A stretch of DNA of 34,787 nucleotides from a virus: positions 1 to 34,787 of the IMG/VR virus record IMGVR_UViG_3300006641_000088; one strand, written 5' to 3'. Position 1 is the stretch's first letter. Each line of letters starts with the position of its first letter. Shown one piece after another: positions 7,397 to 15,909 of the stretch. The notes beneath the pieces were generated by a model. It saw only the letters and a program-made list of their open reading frames with translations. It did not search any database and was not told the DNA's origin. Made by a program: the position numbers and the translations under genes.

Positions 7397-7428
7397 ATTA
7401 AAAAACTCATTACCAATCAATAACTTAG
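7391..7428 (-). repeat. 38-bp promoter-associated repeat, copy 1
   Basis: Begins 1 base after the stop codon of the VWA gene and matches 9628-9665 at 29 of 38 positions without gaps. Conserved blocks on the minus strand are CTAAGTTA, TGATT, AGTTTTT and AATTTTACT. A 7-bp central stretch differs completely. Both copies end in the -35 box of a promoter for the next gene. Confidence 0.7.
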
Positions 7429-7429
7429 C

Positions 7430-9580
7430 TCAAGCAGCGATACTTTGGGAGAACTTCTGAGCCAGGATCTTGCGATTAACCTTCGAAGACTGCTCACCAA
7501 CGAATTGCTTATAGATCTTCGTCTTTTCATTCCTATAAGGAATATTCTTTGCAGCAGCCTTCTCGCGATTGATCACCACCAGGTAGTATTGATCGAACCC
7601 AGCCAACGGAACCGAAGCATGTTGATCAACAGTCAGATTCTTCCTATGGGTGGAATCGTCGGCGATCAAACCTTGCTTCTTGTAGGTCCTCAGAACATTC
7701 CGAAGGTCTTGATCTTCGCCGATAAAGAATCCATAGAGATTGGTCCCAGTGACTTCTTTCAACCATTGAAACATGCAAGACTGGTGATGGGTGTTCGTGT
7801 ATTCATAATTATTTTTTTCTCTGAACTGAAACCGATCTTGCGTGATTCCATCCTGAATCTGAATGGTAGGAACATTCCAACCAGACCACCCGAATCGCAT
7901 ATCAGCATTACCCTCGCCATCAGTCAGGAAGATAGTATTCAGAACATCGACGCGATGCTTATCCTGAAACTCTTTCAGGATCTTGCGCGCAGCAACAATC
8001 GTCGGAATAATCGGCGTTGACTGCAGCGTCAGATACGTTCCATAATGGTCGAACCAATAACCTGACTTGCCGATATAACGATAGGACTCAGAAAACAGAC
8101 AAAGCATACGGAATGCATTGGTGTAATCTTCGACACTCATCTCGCTGGTGAGAAACTCAACCAGATTCAGTTTGTAGTCTTCCTCGCGAACATATCCGAA
8201 ATACATCGAACGTTCGTCAGAAGGGTCAAAACGACCAATCCTATCATCAACCAAACCATCGCTGTAAAAACGGCTGTCGTTGGTGAAACCATAGACTTTG
8301 AACGGAATGTTAACTTTCTTACAGAACGACGCGAGAACCAGGACCTGCTGAACTGCATAGTTCATACGGTGACCGCGCATCGATGCTGACATATCCAGGA
8401 ACATCACCATTCCGTGGGATTTGCCCTTAGCAACTCGCGTCACCTTGCGGAAGATGTCGTTCGTGAACTTATACTTCGCGAGGTTGCGAGTATCAAGTTC
8501 ACCAGTCTTCGCAGTCAGCGAGCGAGTATACTGGCTGGCGTTTTTGCGCATCTCGAATTCCTGGACGAGAAGCGCAATGTAGTTGCGATACTCTTTCAAG
8601 AATCCAGTTACTGATTCCTTTTCAATTTCGTCAACGTTGAAGTCTTTCAGCGCATGCCGATACTCATCATATACCTTCTTAGAGGGAATGATGATTTTGT
8701 CAAGATTGACTTTCGGAGTGTGAAGGACAGCCATTGCTTTAGAACCACCAGCGACCAGCTGCGATTCCATCTCACGGAACACTTCATCAGTCACTGACGT
8801 CGGGTTGAAATCGCTTTCACAAGCAACTTCGTTTTCGTCAGTTTCGTCATCCGTTTCGGCGTCGTCGAACTCACCCTCGTCGTCAGCCATGACGCTGGGT
8901 TGATCTTGGGTCGCCTCAGACTCCATCTCATCCTGTTCTTCATCATCAGAATCGTCAGACGAATCTTCAATGAAGTCGCGCAGTTCAGCAACGTTCTGAA
9001 TCTTGTCTTCTTCTTTTTGCTGAACATAGTCGTAGATTTCAGAAGCAAGAGTCACGACCTGTTCCCAGGTCTCGATTACATCAAGACGGGACAGGAACCG
9101 AGTTTCCTCTTCCTTCGAAAACCGAACGAAGATGAGGTGCCCGAGTTTGTACTTGATATTGATACGATCGATCAGATTGAGATCGTCAATATTCTTTAGC
9201 TTCTTCACGCCGAAGTAATCGCGCTCGTGGAGTTGCTTATAACCTTCAGCGAAGGAACGCCCAAGACCAGGATACCGACGACGCTGAAGGCGATCGGTGC
9301 GAACGTCCTCAACGACGTTCAGGAACGTCTTGAAGTTGGGGCGAGGGTCAGTCGTCACCGAAGTATGCCAACCATCAGCTGGCGTATTCAGTGCGTGACC
9401 AACTTCGTGCCCCATGATCGCGTCGTACAGGTCGCCGCTCATCTCTTTCCAGACTGGGCAAACAAGTTTACGATCTTGGGGACTGAAATAGGGGATATTG
9501 ACGCTGTTGTCATGAACCACGTCAATATTTTCTACCGCCATCAGCTTGGCGAGAAGCGATTTACTTTCTACTATAGCCAT
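7430..9580 (-). CDS. cobT-like: CobT-like VWA protein with N-terminal HExxH metallopeptidase motif
   Basis: 716 aa. N-terminal part: IMGHEVGHALNTP with HExxH at 58-62, followed by NVVEDVRTDR (88-97), which could give the third zinc ligand, as in metallopeptidase-like CobT/VWA proteins. A very acidic linker (about 203-257, mostly D/E/S) is typical of CobT. The C-terminal von Willebrand A domain has MIDAS residues D396-S398-S400 in MVMFLDMSASMRG and a later FLTDGEGNADM. It is upstream of the AAA+ gene, with its own copy of the shared promoter element. AAA+/VWA pairs work as chaperone-like complexes that remodel or metallate partners; the HExxH suggests proteolysis is possible. Target unknown. 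Confidence 0.85.
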   Translation of the reverse strand: MAIVESKSLLAKLMAVENIDVVHDNSVNIPYFSPQDRKLVCPVWKEMSGDLYDAIMGHEVGHALNTPADGWHTSVTTDPRPNFKTFLNVVEDVRTDRLQRRRYPGLGRSFAEGYKQLHERDYFGVKKLKNIDDLNLIDRINIKYKLGHLIFVRFSKEEETRFLSRLDVIETWEQVVTLASEIYDYVQQKEEDKIQNVAELRDFIEDSSDDSDDEEQDEMESEATQDQPSVMADDEGEFDDAETDDETDENEVACESDFNPTSVTDEVFREMESQLVAGGSKAMAVLHTPKVNLDKIIIPSKKVYDEYRHALKDFNVDEIEKESVTGFLKEYRNYIALLVQEFEMRKNASQYTRSLTAKTGELDTRNLAKYKFTNDIFRKVTRVAKGKSHGMVMFLDMSASMRGHRMNYAVQQVLVLASFCKKVNIPFKVYGFTNDSRFYSDGLVDDRIGRFDPSDERSMYFGYVREEDYKLNLVEFLTSEMSVEDYTNAFRMLCLFSESYRYIGKSGYWFDHYGTYLTLQSTPIIPTIVAARKILKEFQDKHRVDVLNTIFLTDGEGNADMRFGWSGWNVPTIQIQDGITQDRFQFREKNNYEYTNTHHQSCMFQWLKEVTGTNLYGFFIGEDQDLRNVLRTYKKQGLIADDSTHRKNLTVDQHASVPLAGFDQYYLVVINREKAAAKNIPYRNEKTKIYKQFVGEQSSKVNRKILAQKFSQSIAA

Positions 9581-9603
9581 ACGTTACTCCTCTCAACACG
9601 GTC

Positions 9604-9633
9604 ATTATACCCTAGAACGGTCTCAGAAGTAAA
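9604..9633 (-). promoter_or_regulatory. Sigma70-like promoter before the VWA gene
   Basis: TTTACT (9633-9628), an 18-bp spacer and a perfect TATAAT (9609-9604) on the minus strand, about 24 nt before the ATG at 9580. Its -35 box lies in copy 2 of the 38-bp repeat. GAGAGGAG follows as ribosome binding site. Confidence 0.65.
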
Positions 9634-9665
9634 ATTCAAAAACTATAATGGAATCAGTAACTTAG
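9628..9665 (-). repeat. 38-bp promoter-associated repeat, copy 2
   Basis: Matches 7391-7428 at 29 of 38 positions. It lies in the 97-bp gap between the 93-aa gene and the VWA gene, the same relative position as copy 1. The AT-rich AGTTTTT/AATTTTACT blocks could be an UP-like element or an activator site next to the -35 box. Confidence 0.7.
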
Positions 9666-9677
9666 TGATAGGAAGGT

Positions 9678-9959
9678 TTATTTACGAGTTTCGGCGTTAA
9701 CATAGATCGTGTTCGTCTTTTGCAGCAGCGTCATCCTATAGAGCCACGCTTTGGCGTCTTGTTCGAACAACCCTGGATGTGAGTGGACTTCTAATTTGTC
9801 TGGTATATTGCCTGACGTTTCGTGTTTCGCGCAAAGCAATCCCGCTTTTTGGCAAGCATCATATTCGCGCATGATTTGTTTGAGAGCGATTTCATCATTG
9901 TGATCGAGTTGAACGAATTCTAAATTTGGTTTCATGTAATATCTGTAAAGAAATGCCAT
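9678..9959 (-). CDS. Unknown 93-aa protein
   Basis: I do not recognise this gene. The start at 9959 is supported by GGAGAAGG shortly upstream, formed by the last codons of the deformylase gene, whose stop ends 1 base before the ATG, so the two are likely translationally coupled. The predicted protein is soluble, has two cysteines (CQKAGLLC, a CxxxxxxC pair), several histidines (KHET, VHSHPG) and no membrane segment. It is the last gene before the 38-bp repeat and VWA promoter. The cysteine/histidine pattern could bind a metal, but nothing else supports that. Confidence 0.7.
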   Translation of the reverse strand: MAFLYRYYMKPNLEFVQLDHNDEIALKQIMREYDACQKAGLLCAKHETSGNIPDKLEVHSHPGLFEQDAKAWLYRMTLLQKTNTIYVNAETRK

Positions 9960-9960
9960 G

Positions 9961-10536
9961 TTACCTTCTCCGTTTCATTTTACTCTGAATGATTTTGAGT
10001 TTGGTTTGTGGGATCCTAGAAGTATATAGTATTCCGTCCAGATGATCGTATTCATGTAATGCGCAACGAGCATCGATTCCATAGAATGTTGATTGCATTT
10101 GGTTACCGAAATGATTTGTGAACTGAACTACAATTTCAGTTGATCTTTCAACATCTAAATACAAACCTGGAAAAGTTATGCATCCTTCTTTCTCTTTTCT
10201 TTTCACATCAGATTGGCTGATAATAACAGGATTGAAAAGAGTCATCACATCCATCTTTCGTTGATCTTGCTGTTTATTCAGCTGTATAAGTCCCATACAG
10301 AACACACGATAAGGAATACCAACTTGTGGCGCAGCAAGACCAATACCTCCGTTCTTTCCCATCGTTTCAGCCAATGACATTGACAAATGAATTGGATCGA
10401 TTGGTGGATTGTTGAACTCAAATTCTTGAGCTGGTTGTTTTAAAATAGGATCATATTTGTCAACCAATTCATACAAAGTGTAATCAACCATTTGACCGTT
10501 GACAAACTTTACAATACGTTCACCTTTTGCTTTCAT
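9961..10536 (-). CDS. def: Peptide deformylase
   Basis: Metal-dependent removal of the N-formyl group from new proteins. All three family motifs are present (ATG-10536 numbering): GGIGLAAPQ (63-71), EGCITFPG (117-124, metal ligand C119) and HEYDH (161-165). The basic tail (KLKIIQSKMKRRR) extends past the usual C-terminus. The ATG at 10536 has GAG 8 nt upstream and is 1 base after the gp46 stop; a GTG at 10545 would add three residues. Deformylases are common in marine T4-type phages, where those of cyanophages have been linked to photosystem protein turnover; with no photosynthesis genes here, a general role in phage or host protein maturation is more neutral. Confidence 0.94.
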   Translation of the reverse strand: MKAKGERIVKFVNGQMVDYTLYELVDKYDPILKQPAQEFEFNNPPIDPIHLSMSLAETMGKNGGIGLAAPQVGIPYRVFCMGLIQLNKQQDQRKMDVMTLFNPVIISQSDVKRKEKEGCITFPGLYLDVERSTEIVVQFTNHFGNQMQSTFYGIDARCALHEYDHLDGILYTSRIPQTKLKIIQSKMKRRR

Positions 10537-10537
10537 A

Positions 10538-12250
10538 TTATACACTCAGCTGTGAGAAATTTTTGACCTTTTCGAATTTGAGAATATGATGGAATTTATC
10601 AACCAACACGTCACCCTTATGTGATATAACATATATATTGACGTCAGACCCAAGCGTGTGTAGCAATTTCATAAACTCCTCTGTTCCTGAAGAATCCAAC
10701 GAACTATCAAACACTTCATCAAGAACCAGTATATTTGTATTCATACTGTTTTTGATTTTAGATACTGATCGCCAAGTCAAAAGCAATGCCAAGTCAATGC
10801 GCATTCTTTCGCCTTCAGAAAAATTCTGATAACTGAAATCGTCGCGATGCCTTGACTTGATTGTTTCCTTAAATTCTTCATCAATTTCAAAGTTGACAAA
10901 GAAGTTCATCGACGACAAATACTTGTTGACTAGTTTGTTAATGATCGGCAAATACTGTTTGATGATCTTTGCTTTGATTCCACTGTCCTTCAGCAATAGA
11001 CTAGCAACTTCGATGTACTGTTTCTTGTTGGCGAACTCTTTTCGTTGGTTCTCCAACTCTTCCATCTTCTCAACCAATTTCTTAGAGATATCAAGCATAT
11101 CATCGCTGATTTCTTTCTTCTGTTTCAGATCAAAGATTTCAGCTTGGACTTTACTTTCATATTTCCTAAGTTGTTTGATTGTTGCTTCCATGCTTTTGAT
11201 TTCAGCATTATGCTCATTGATCTTTCTTTGTGTTGTTAGTGCATTTTTCAGCTTATCTTCAACACTCTTTCTCTGATCGCGGAGAGCTGTCAATCCATCA
11301 TCGTATTTGGATCGTTCTTCGTTAAATTCTTTGATCTTCTTTTGCTTATTCTTTATTGACTGGTCGCATGTTGGGCACGTAGAGTTTTCTTCAAAGAACT
11401 TTATGTTCTTATTAATTTTATTCAGATTTGATTCAATCTTAATTTCATAGGAATCAAATGCTTTCTTTTTACTCTGTAAAGAATCAAGATTATCATTTAA
11501 CTTTTTACTCATGACATCGCGATGCTTGACAACGAGTTCAAGTTTTTCTTCCCAAGATGCAACTTCTTCCTGGAGTTTTACCAGTTCCTTTTCTTTCGCT
11601 TCAACTTGTTCTTTGTTATTCTTCTTCGCTTCCTCAACATATTTTTGTTGTAGTTCTATTTGCGATTTAGTTGTATCGATGTTTCTTTTGATTTCTGATG
11701 CTTCGTTCTTTAATGTAGATATTTTATCCTTTACCACTGAATTCATCGATGAGAATATTTGAATGTCAAGCAGATCTTCAATAATCGCGCGACGATCACC
11801 AGCAGTCAGCTGCATAAACGGAACGAACGAAGAACTGCCGAGAATAACGATCTGAGTGAATGCTTTCAGATTGAACCTGAGAATATTCTTTTCGAGATAA
11901 TCTTGATAGTCTCTTGAGCTGGCGTCTTGATTGATCATCACACCATTACAATAGATCTCAAACTTATTTGGTTTCAAACCTCTGATGATCTTATAGTTCT
12001 TAGCTGAGATGCTGAACTCAACTTCAACTACACATTCTTTACCATTGATTGAATTGACAAGCTGTGGTTTGTTGATGTTACGAAAAGATTTACCAAACAA
12101 TGCAAATGTGAGTGCATCAAGCATAGTGCTTTTACCAGCGCCATTCTCACCAACGATCAATGTCATCTGATGTTTGTTCAGGTAAATCTCAGTGAATAAA
12201 TTTCCCGTAGACAGGAAATTTTTATATCGAACAGTTTTGAAAAATATCAT
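10538..12250 (-). CDS. gp46: Recombination nuclease subunit gp46 (Rad50/SbcC-like ATPase)
   Basis: 570 aa, close to T4 gp46 (560). Walker A GENGAGKST at 34-42, two long coiled-coil arms (about 165-290 and 300-410), a zinc-hook apex CPTCDQ (C292, C295), the ABC signature FSEGERMRIDLALLL and Walker B NILVLDEVFD. With gp47 it resects DNA ends for recombination-dependent replication and host DNA breakdown. The start overlaps the gp47 stop by 4 nt (ATGA), a coupling usual for this pair. Confidence 0.97.
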   Translation of the reverse strand: MIFFKTVRYKNFLSTGNLFTEIYLNKHQMTLIVGENGAGKSTMLDALTFALFGKSFRNINKPQLVNSINGKECVVEVEFSISAKNYKIIRGLKPNKFEIYCNGVMINQDASSRDYQDYLEKNILRFNLKAFTQIVILGSSSFVPFMQLTAGDRRAIIEDLLDIQIFSSMNSVVKDKISTLKNEASEIKRNIDTTKSQIELQQKYVEEAKKNNKEQVEAKEKELVKLQEEVASWEEKLELVVKHRDVMSKKLNDNLDSLQSKKKAFDSYEIKIESNLNKINKNIKFFEENSTCPTCDQSIKNKQKKIKEFNEERSKYDDGLTALRDQRKSVEDKLKNALTTQRKINEHNAEIKSMEATIKQLRKYESKVQAEIFDLKQKKEISDDMLDISKKLVEKMEELENQRKEFANKKQYIEVASLLLKDSGIKAKIIKQYLPIINKLVNKYLSSMNFFVNFEIDEEFKETIKSRHRDDFSYQNFSEGERMRIDLALLLTWRSVSKIKNSMNTNILVLDEVFDSSLDSSGTEEFMKLLHTLGSDVNIYVISHKGDVLVDKFHHILKFEKVKNFSQLSV

Positions 12251-13311
12251 ACTTCCAGACTTTGCGCCTCATTATAAATTTCACGCATTAGATTCTTGAT
12301 TCTCATACTGTCTAGATTTGTTTCTAGCGAGTCAATATACTTATCAAGAATCGTCATCGTATCTTCTGCTTCGTCAATTACATCTTCTTCTGATATTTCA
12401 GAGTAATCAACAAAGTCTTCAACAATAGAAACATCCAGCGGCGATGACTGATATAGTTTATCAAAAAATACATCAAACATGTATGGATTTGTTTTGTTTG
12501 ATACGATTACCTTTACGATTTTATCTTTGTATTTGCTGAAATCTTTCTCTTGAATTTTCTCGAGTGTTTCTTGCGTCTCATCGTAGATGATTTTGTGAAA
12601 CATCTTGTGTGGGTTTTCATAGAACTCAAGACTGAGATCATTCAGATCGAGAATATGAAATCCTCGTTCGTCATCATAATCAGCCCAAGTCATTTCCCCT
12701 GGCGTTCCAACATATACGATCTGACCATCACTGGATTTGTGATGAAAGTGACCACTCAAAACGAGATCATACTTCTGTAGTATATTCCTATCCATACCTT
12801 CAAGGCAAACATTTCCTCGGTCCATTTCAAATCCAGACAATTCAAAATGACCAAAGCAAATTTTAGATTTACTGTTCTTTATGAAATCGTAAATCTTATC
12901 TTCGTTGTCTTTACAAATCCAAGGAATGAAATCAACATCAACACCATAGAAGGATCGCGTTACAGGTTCAGAGTATACTGTGATGTTTGAGTATTCATTC
13001 AACAACAAAGAAGATGAATTGATATCAATGGTGTTCTTATACGTTGCGTCGTGATTACCGATGATCGTATACAGTTTGAAGTCTTTATTTACATCATTGA
13101 AAAAATATTTCTTCGACAGAAACAAAGATTGAAAATTGATAAACTTCCTACGGTCAAACAAATCACCCAGCTGAACAATAATCTCTATGCCATTTTCACG
13201 AAGGAACGGAAACATAACTTCGTTGTAGAATTTGGCATAGAGATTATGAAAGTGAATATTATCCGACCTCATCCCGAAGTGTGTGTCGCCAACAATACAA
13301 ATCTTAGACAT
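12247..13311 (-). CDS. gp47: Recombination nuclease subunit gp47 (Mre11/SbcD-like)
   Basis: 354 aa, near T4 gp47 (339). Metallophosphoesterase motifs in order: GDTHFGM (8-14), QLGDLFDRR (47-55), IGNHD (about residue 86), and later SGHFHHK. It is the nuclease partner of gp46. AGGAG lies just upstream of the ATG at 13311. A sigma70-like promoter (13336-13364) in the gp55-gp47 gap suggests expression separate from the gene upstream. The C-terminal region is acidic and less conserved, as in the family. Confidence 0.97.
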   Translation of the reverse strand: MSKICIVGDTHFGMRSDNIHFHNLYAKFYNEVMFPFLRENGIEIIVQLGDLFDRRKFINFQSLFLSKKYFFNDVNKDFKLYTIIGNHDATYKNTIDINSSSLLLNEYSNITVYSEPVTRSFYGVDVDFIPWICKDNEDKIYDFIKNSKSKICFGHFELSGFEMDRGNVCLEGMDRNILQKYDLVLSGHFHHKSSDGQIVYVGTPGEMTWADYDDERGFHILDLNDLSLEFYENPHKMFHKIIYDETQETLEKIQEKDFSKYKDKIVKVIVSNKTNPYMFDVFFDKLYQSSPLDVSIVEDFVDYSEISEEDVIDEAEDTMTILDKYIDSLETNLDSMRIKNLMREIYNEAQSLEV

Positions 13312-13335
13312 CGTAACTCCTAAAAGTTTTACGAT

Positions 13336-13364
13336 ATTATATTACGAGAGTACATGTAAATCAA
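13336..13364 (-). promoter_or_regulatory. Sigma70-like promoter before gp47
   Basis: TTGATT (13364-13359), a 17-bp spacer and a perfect TATAAT (13341-13336) on the minus strand. The -35 box overlaps the stop codon of gp55. About 24 nt separate the -10 from the gp47 start. Confidence 0.6.
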
Positions 13365-13945
13365 AGTTTATCGAGGTCTTCCTCTTCTTCAAACAATTCT
13401 TCAAGTAGACTTAGCTCTCGTTCTTTCTGCTTTTTCTTCTTGGTGACCTTCTTTATATTGTTCTTTTCTTCATAGTTATCAATGAACTCTGAAATGTTTT
13501 CATAAAGTTCAAATTGTCTACCTTCGCCTTCACCATCCATTTCACTTAGTTCGAATTGTTCATAGTCGCCAAGGATGGATAGTTCTTCGGTTGATTTGTA
13601 TTTCACATACAGTTGCTTTCGTTCTTTGTTGATTCTTTGAATGAAGGCGAAGTAAATTATCTGAGTGAAATATGCGAATGGGTTTTTACCAATGGTAGGA
13701 TCAAAGTTGTCAATGTATAGAATACAGTTCTTTATTGCATCACCAACCATGTCTTCTCTAAACGTATACGAATAGAAATTTGGTTTCCTTGATAACTTCT
13801 CAGCAATCATCATAATACATCTAGCGATGTAGTCTGGAATTACAGGTCTTTGTTTCCCTGCGTTCTTTGCTATTTCACAGCTCTCTTTAAATTCAATCAT
13901 TGCTTGAAGAAAATCTTCATTGTTCACATAATGATTTTTAGCCAT
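13361..13945 (-). CDS. gp55: Late transcription sigma factor gp55
   Basis: 194 aa (T4 gp55 is 185). The segment NFDPTIGKNPFAYFTQIIYFAFIQRI followed by KERKQLYVKYKS is the sigma-2-like core of gp55, which directs host RNA polymerase to TATAAATA late promoters such as those found before structural genes here. The C-terminus, LSLLEELFEEEEDLDKL, is hydrophobic then acidic, and would serve as the clamp-binding end through which gp45 activates late transcription in T4. AGGA is 11 nt upstream of the ATG, and a TATAAT stands in the gap before it without a clear -35. Confidence 0.93.
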   Translation of the reverse strand: MAKNHYVNNEDFLQAMIEFKESCEIAKNAGKQRPVIPDYIARCIMMIAEKLSRKPNFYSYTFREDMVGDAIKNCILYIDNFDPTIGKNPFAYFTQIIYFAFIQRINKERKQLYVKYKSTEELSILGDYEQFELSEMDGEGEGRQFELYENISEFIDNYEEKNNIKKVTKKKKQKERELSLLEELFEEEEDLDKL

Positions 13946-14001
13946 TTTAACTTTACATCCTTTTTCAATAGTATTATAATAGAGTGTCGTTTATGAAAAT
14001 G

Positions 14002-14412
14002 TCAGTGTACAGGAGTCTTAGGATTCTTACTAACCTTCCTGAATAACTTGAGAACCTTTCGTTCTTGCTCACTCTCTTCTCGCGCTCTTTCTTCTTCTTC
14101 CATTTGTTCCATTTCTTCTTTTCTTATCGTTATCCACATTGATTTGTGATAGTCTTTCATCTCATCTGAGATATCAGTAATAAACATTATCGTATTTTTA
14201 AACAAAGTGATTTCTTGCGCAGAGTCTTCAACGACAGTTTGCTGCAGCCAAGGATAGAGATAAAGTGTTTGTCTAAGGGATTCAATGTTCGATTCAGTAT
14301 GTAACACAAGAACATCACTAATCGTGATTGTTGTTTCCGTTTCTGATATATAGTTGGCTAAAATATCAATGTTAACCATCGTTCTAATAAACTTAAGATT
14401 CTTTTCTGCCAT
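14002..14412 (-). CDS. Unknown 136-aa protein between uvsW and gp55
   Basis: I do not recognise this protein. It begins inside the last codons of uvsW (20-nt overlap) and AGGA is 7 nt before the ATG, so it is very likely translated and coupled. The N-terminal 90 residues alternate hydrophobic strands and helices. The C-terminal third is a charged helix (KEEMEQMEEEERAREESEQERK) followed by a basic tail (KLFRKVSKNPKTPVH). There is no membrane segment. Marine T4-type phages usually carry a small hypothetical gene here. It is not gp33, whose clamp-binding C-terminus is absent. Confidence 0.75.
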   Translation of the reverse strand: MAEKNLKFIRTMVNIDILANYISETETTITISDVLVLHTESNIESLRQTLYLYPWLQQTVVEDSAQEITLFKNTIMFITDISDEMKDYHKSMWITIRKEEMEQMEEEERAREESEQERKVLKLFRKVSKNPKTPVH

Positions 14413-15895
14413 AATCCAATCCTACTTTATAAGTTGATACCTTGAACTTTTCTTGATGATATATTTTCATGCGTTCGATGTAGTGTTTCATGGCAAAGTT
14501 GAGATCTTCACTATCAGTGCGAAGATCATCAACAATATCATATAGAAATGCTTTCTCTTTATTGTCTCCGAGCCTTAGACCTCTACCAATTGATTGTAGG
14601 TTTCTAATTTTAGATTTACTTGGTGAAGCGAATATAATATTGTGAAGATTACGAATAGATACACCAGTTGAAAACGTCCCATAAGATGCTACGATAATTG
14701 CATTGTTTTCTTTTTCTGTAATGTGACGAACTGAATCTCGAATCTCAACTTCTGTTTCACCTGATATAAAGAACACTTTTCTATCGCCTTTCACTTTTTC
14801 TTCTATGATTGCGTGTAAGATTTTTCCATGCTTTTCAACGAATTGAAAAAGTATAAGTGTGTTTCCTTCAAGTGATAATGCAAGATTAGCGATGTAATTG
14901 TTTCGAACTTGGTTTGTAACAATGAAATCAATTTCTTTCTGGTAATCATAGTTGTTTACCTGCGCACAAATTTCTGGTGGATATTTGAGAATCAAACATT
15001 TTATCTCGAACTGAGATAAACGATTTTTATCAATGAGTTCTTTGGTGGTTGTGATTCTTTGAACTGGACCGAAGTATGCTTCAAGAGTTAGTTTATGGAC
15101 CTTAACATCATCAATGGTACCAGTGGTTCCTATCCTGTATTTAGCGTTGATTAAACTCGTCATTATTTGCGCAAGCGATTGAGCTTTGAATGTGTGCGCT
15201 TCATCGCCAATGATAAAATCGAACTGTTCAAAATATTCTTTTGGTTGATCATAGATCGATTGCCAGGTAGAGATAGTCAGTTCTTTCTTTTCTGTTTTAT
15301 CTTGTCCTGCATATACTTTCTTACACTTCTTGTCAACATTCCATCCATTCTTACTGGAGTAATCTTTGAAGTCATTATACATCTGTTCAACAAGAGAAAC
15401 AGTAGGAACAACCAAAAGACCATGCTTACATTCAGAGTCAAGTAAATATCTTGATATGATGTAAATGATCAGCGACTTACCTGATGCTGTTGGAGAGAGT
15501 AAGACTGATCGTTCGTTTCTAATTGCATGAGCAACAGCACGAATCTGATCATCGTATGCCTTTATTTTCTTACCATAAGAATGCAGGTTCAATGATTCGG
15601 CATACTCTTCTGCATCACTTATTCGAAAGCCATTGTCGTGAACAAGAGCATCATCAACAATAAGTTTGATATCTCGTTCTTTACAAAAGGAAGATAGATA
15701 ATCGAGTAGTCCGATATAGAAGTGAGAATTCTTTTTGTTAAATAATCGTATTTTGCCATCCCACACTCGCTTCTTATACATTGGTGAAAATTGATAATTT
15801 GGTGCAAAAAACGTGAAGTAGTTGCTAACGTCTTCAGCAATTGAACCGCTACAATTTAATTTCACATAGACTTCATTAATTTTTTTTATTTGCAT
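14393..15895 (-). CDS. uvsW: DNA/RNA helicase UvsW
   Basis: About 500 aa from the ATG at 15895 (MQIKKINEVYV); 15 further upstream codons are open but overlap the uvsY end, so I exclude them. Superfamily 2 motifs: LSPTASGKSLI (Walker A), FIIGDEAHTF (DEAH box), GTTGTIDD (motif III) and SIGRGLRLGD (motif VI). The N-terminal segment with KKRVWDGKIRLFNKK matches the small UvsW substrate-binding domain. In T4 it unwinds R-loops and branched DNA and shifts replication from origin to recombination mode late in infection. It follows uvsY with a 14-base gap. Confidence 0.96.
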   Translation of the reverse strand: MQIKKINEVYVKLNCSGSIAEDVSNYFTFFAPNYQFSPMYKKRVWDGKIRLFNKKNSHFYIGLLDYLSSFCKERDIKLIVDDALVHDNGFRISDAEEYAESLNLHSYGKKIKAYDDQIRAVAHAIRNERSVLLSPTASGKSLIIYIISRYLLDSECKHGLLVVPTVSLVEQMYNDFKDYSSKNGWNVDKKCKKVYAGQDKTEKKELTISTWQSIYDQPKEYFEQFDFIIGDEAHTFKAQSLAQIMTSLINAKYRIGTTGTIDDVKVHKLTLEAYFGPVQRITTTKELIDKNRLSQFEIKCLILKYPPEICAQVNNYDYQKEIDFIVTNQVRNNYIANLALSLEGNTLILFQFVEKHGKILHAIIEEKVKGDRKVFFISGETEVEIRDSVRHITEKENNAIIVASYGTFSTGVSIRNLHNIIFASPSKSKIRNLQSIGRGLRLGDNKEKAFLYDIVDDLRTDSEDLNFAMKHYIERMKIYHQEKFKVSTYKVGLDYGRKES

Positions 15896-15909
15896 GATCT
15901 CAATAAAGA

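Noticed and set aside
13973-13978. TATAAT upstream of gp55 as a full promoter
   Set aside because: No acceptable -35 hexamer at 15-19 bp; the nearest (CTGACA) is 21 bp away.
14002-14412. 136-aa protein as late co-activator gp33
   Set aside because: It ends in a basic NPKTPVH tail rather than a hydrophobic clamp-binding peptide, and its position is also taken by unrelated hypotheticals in relatives.
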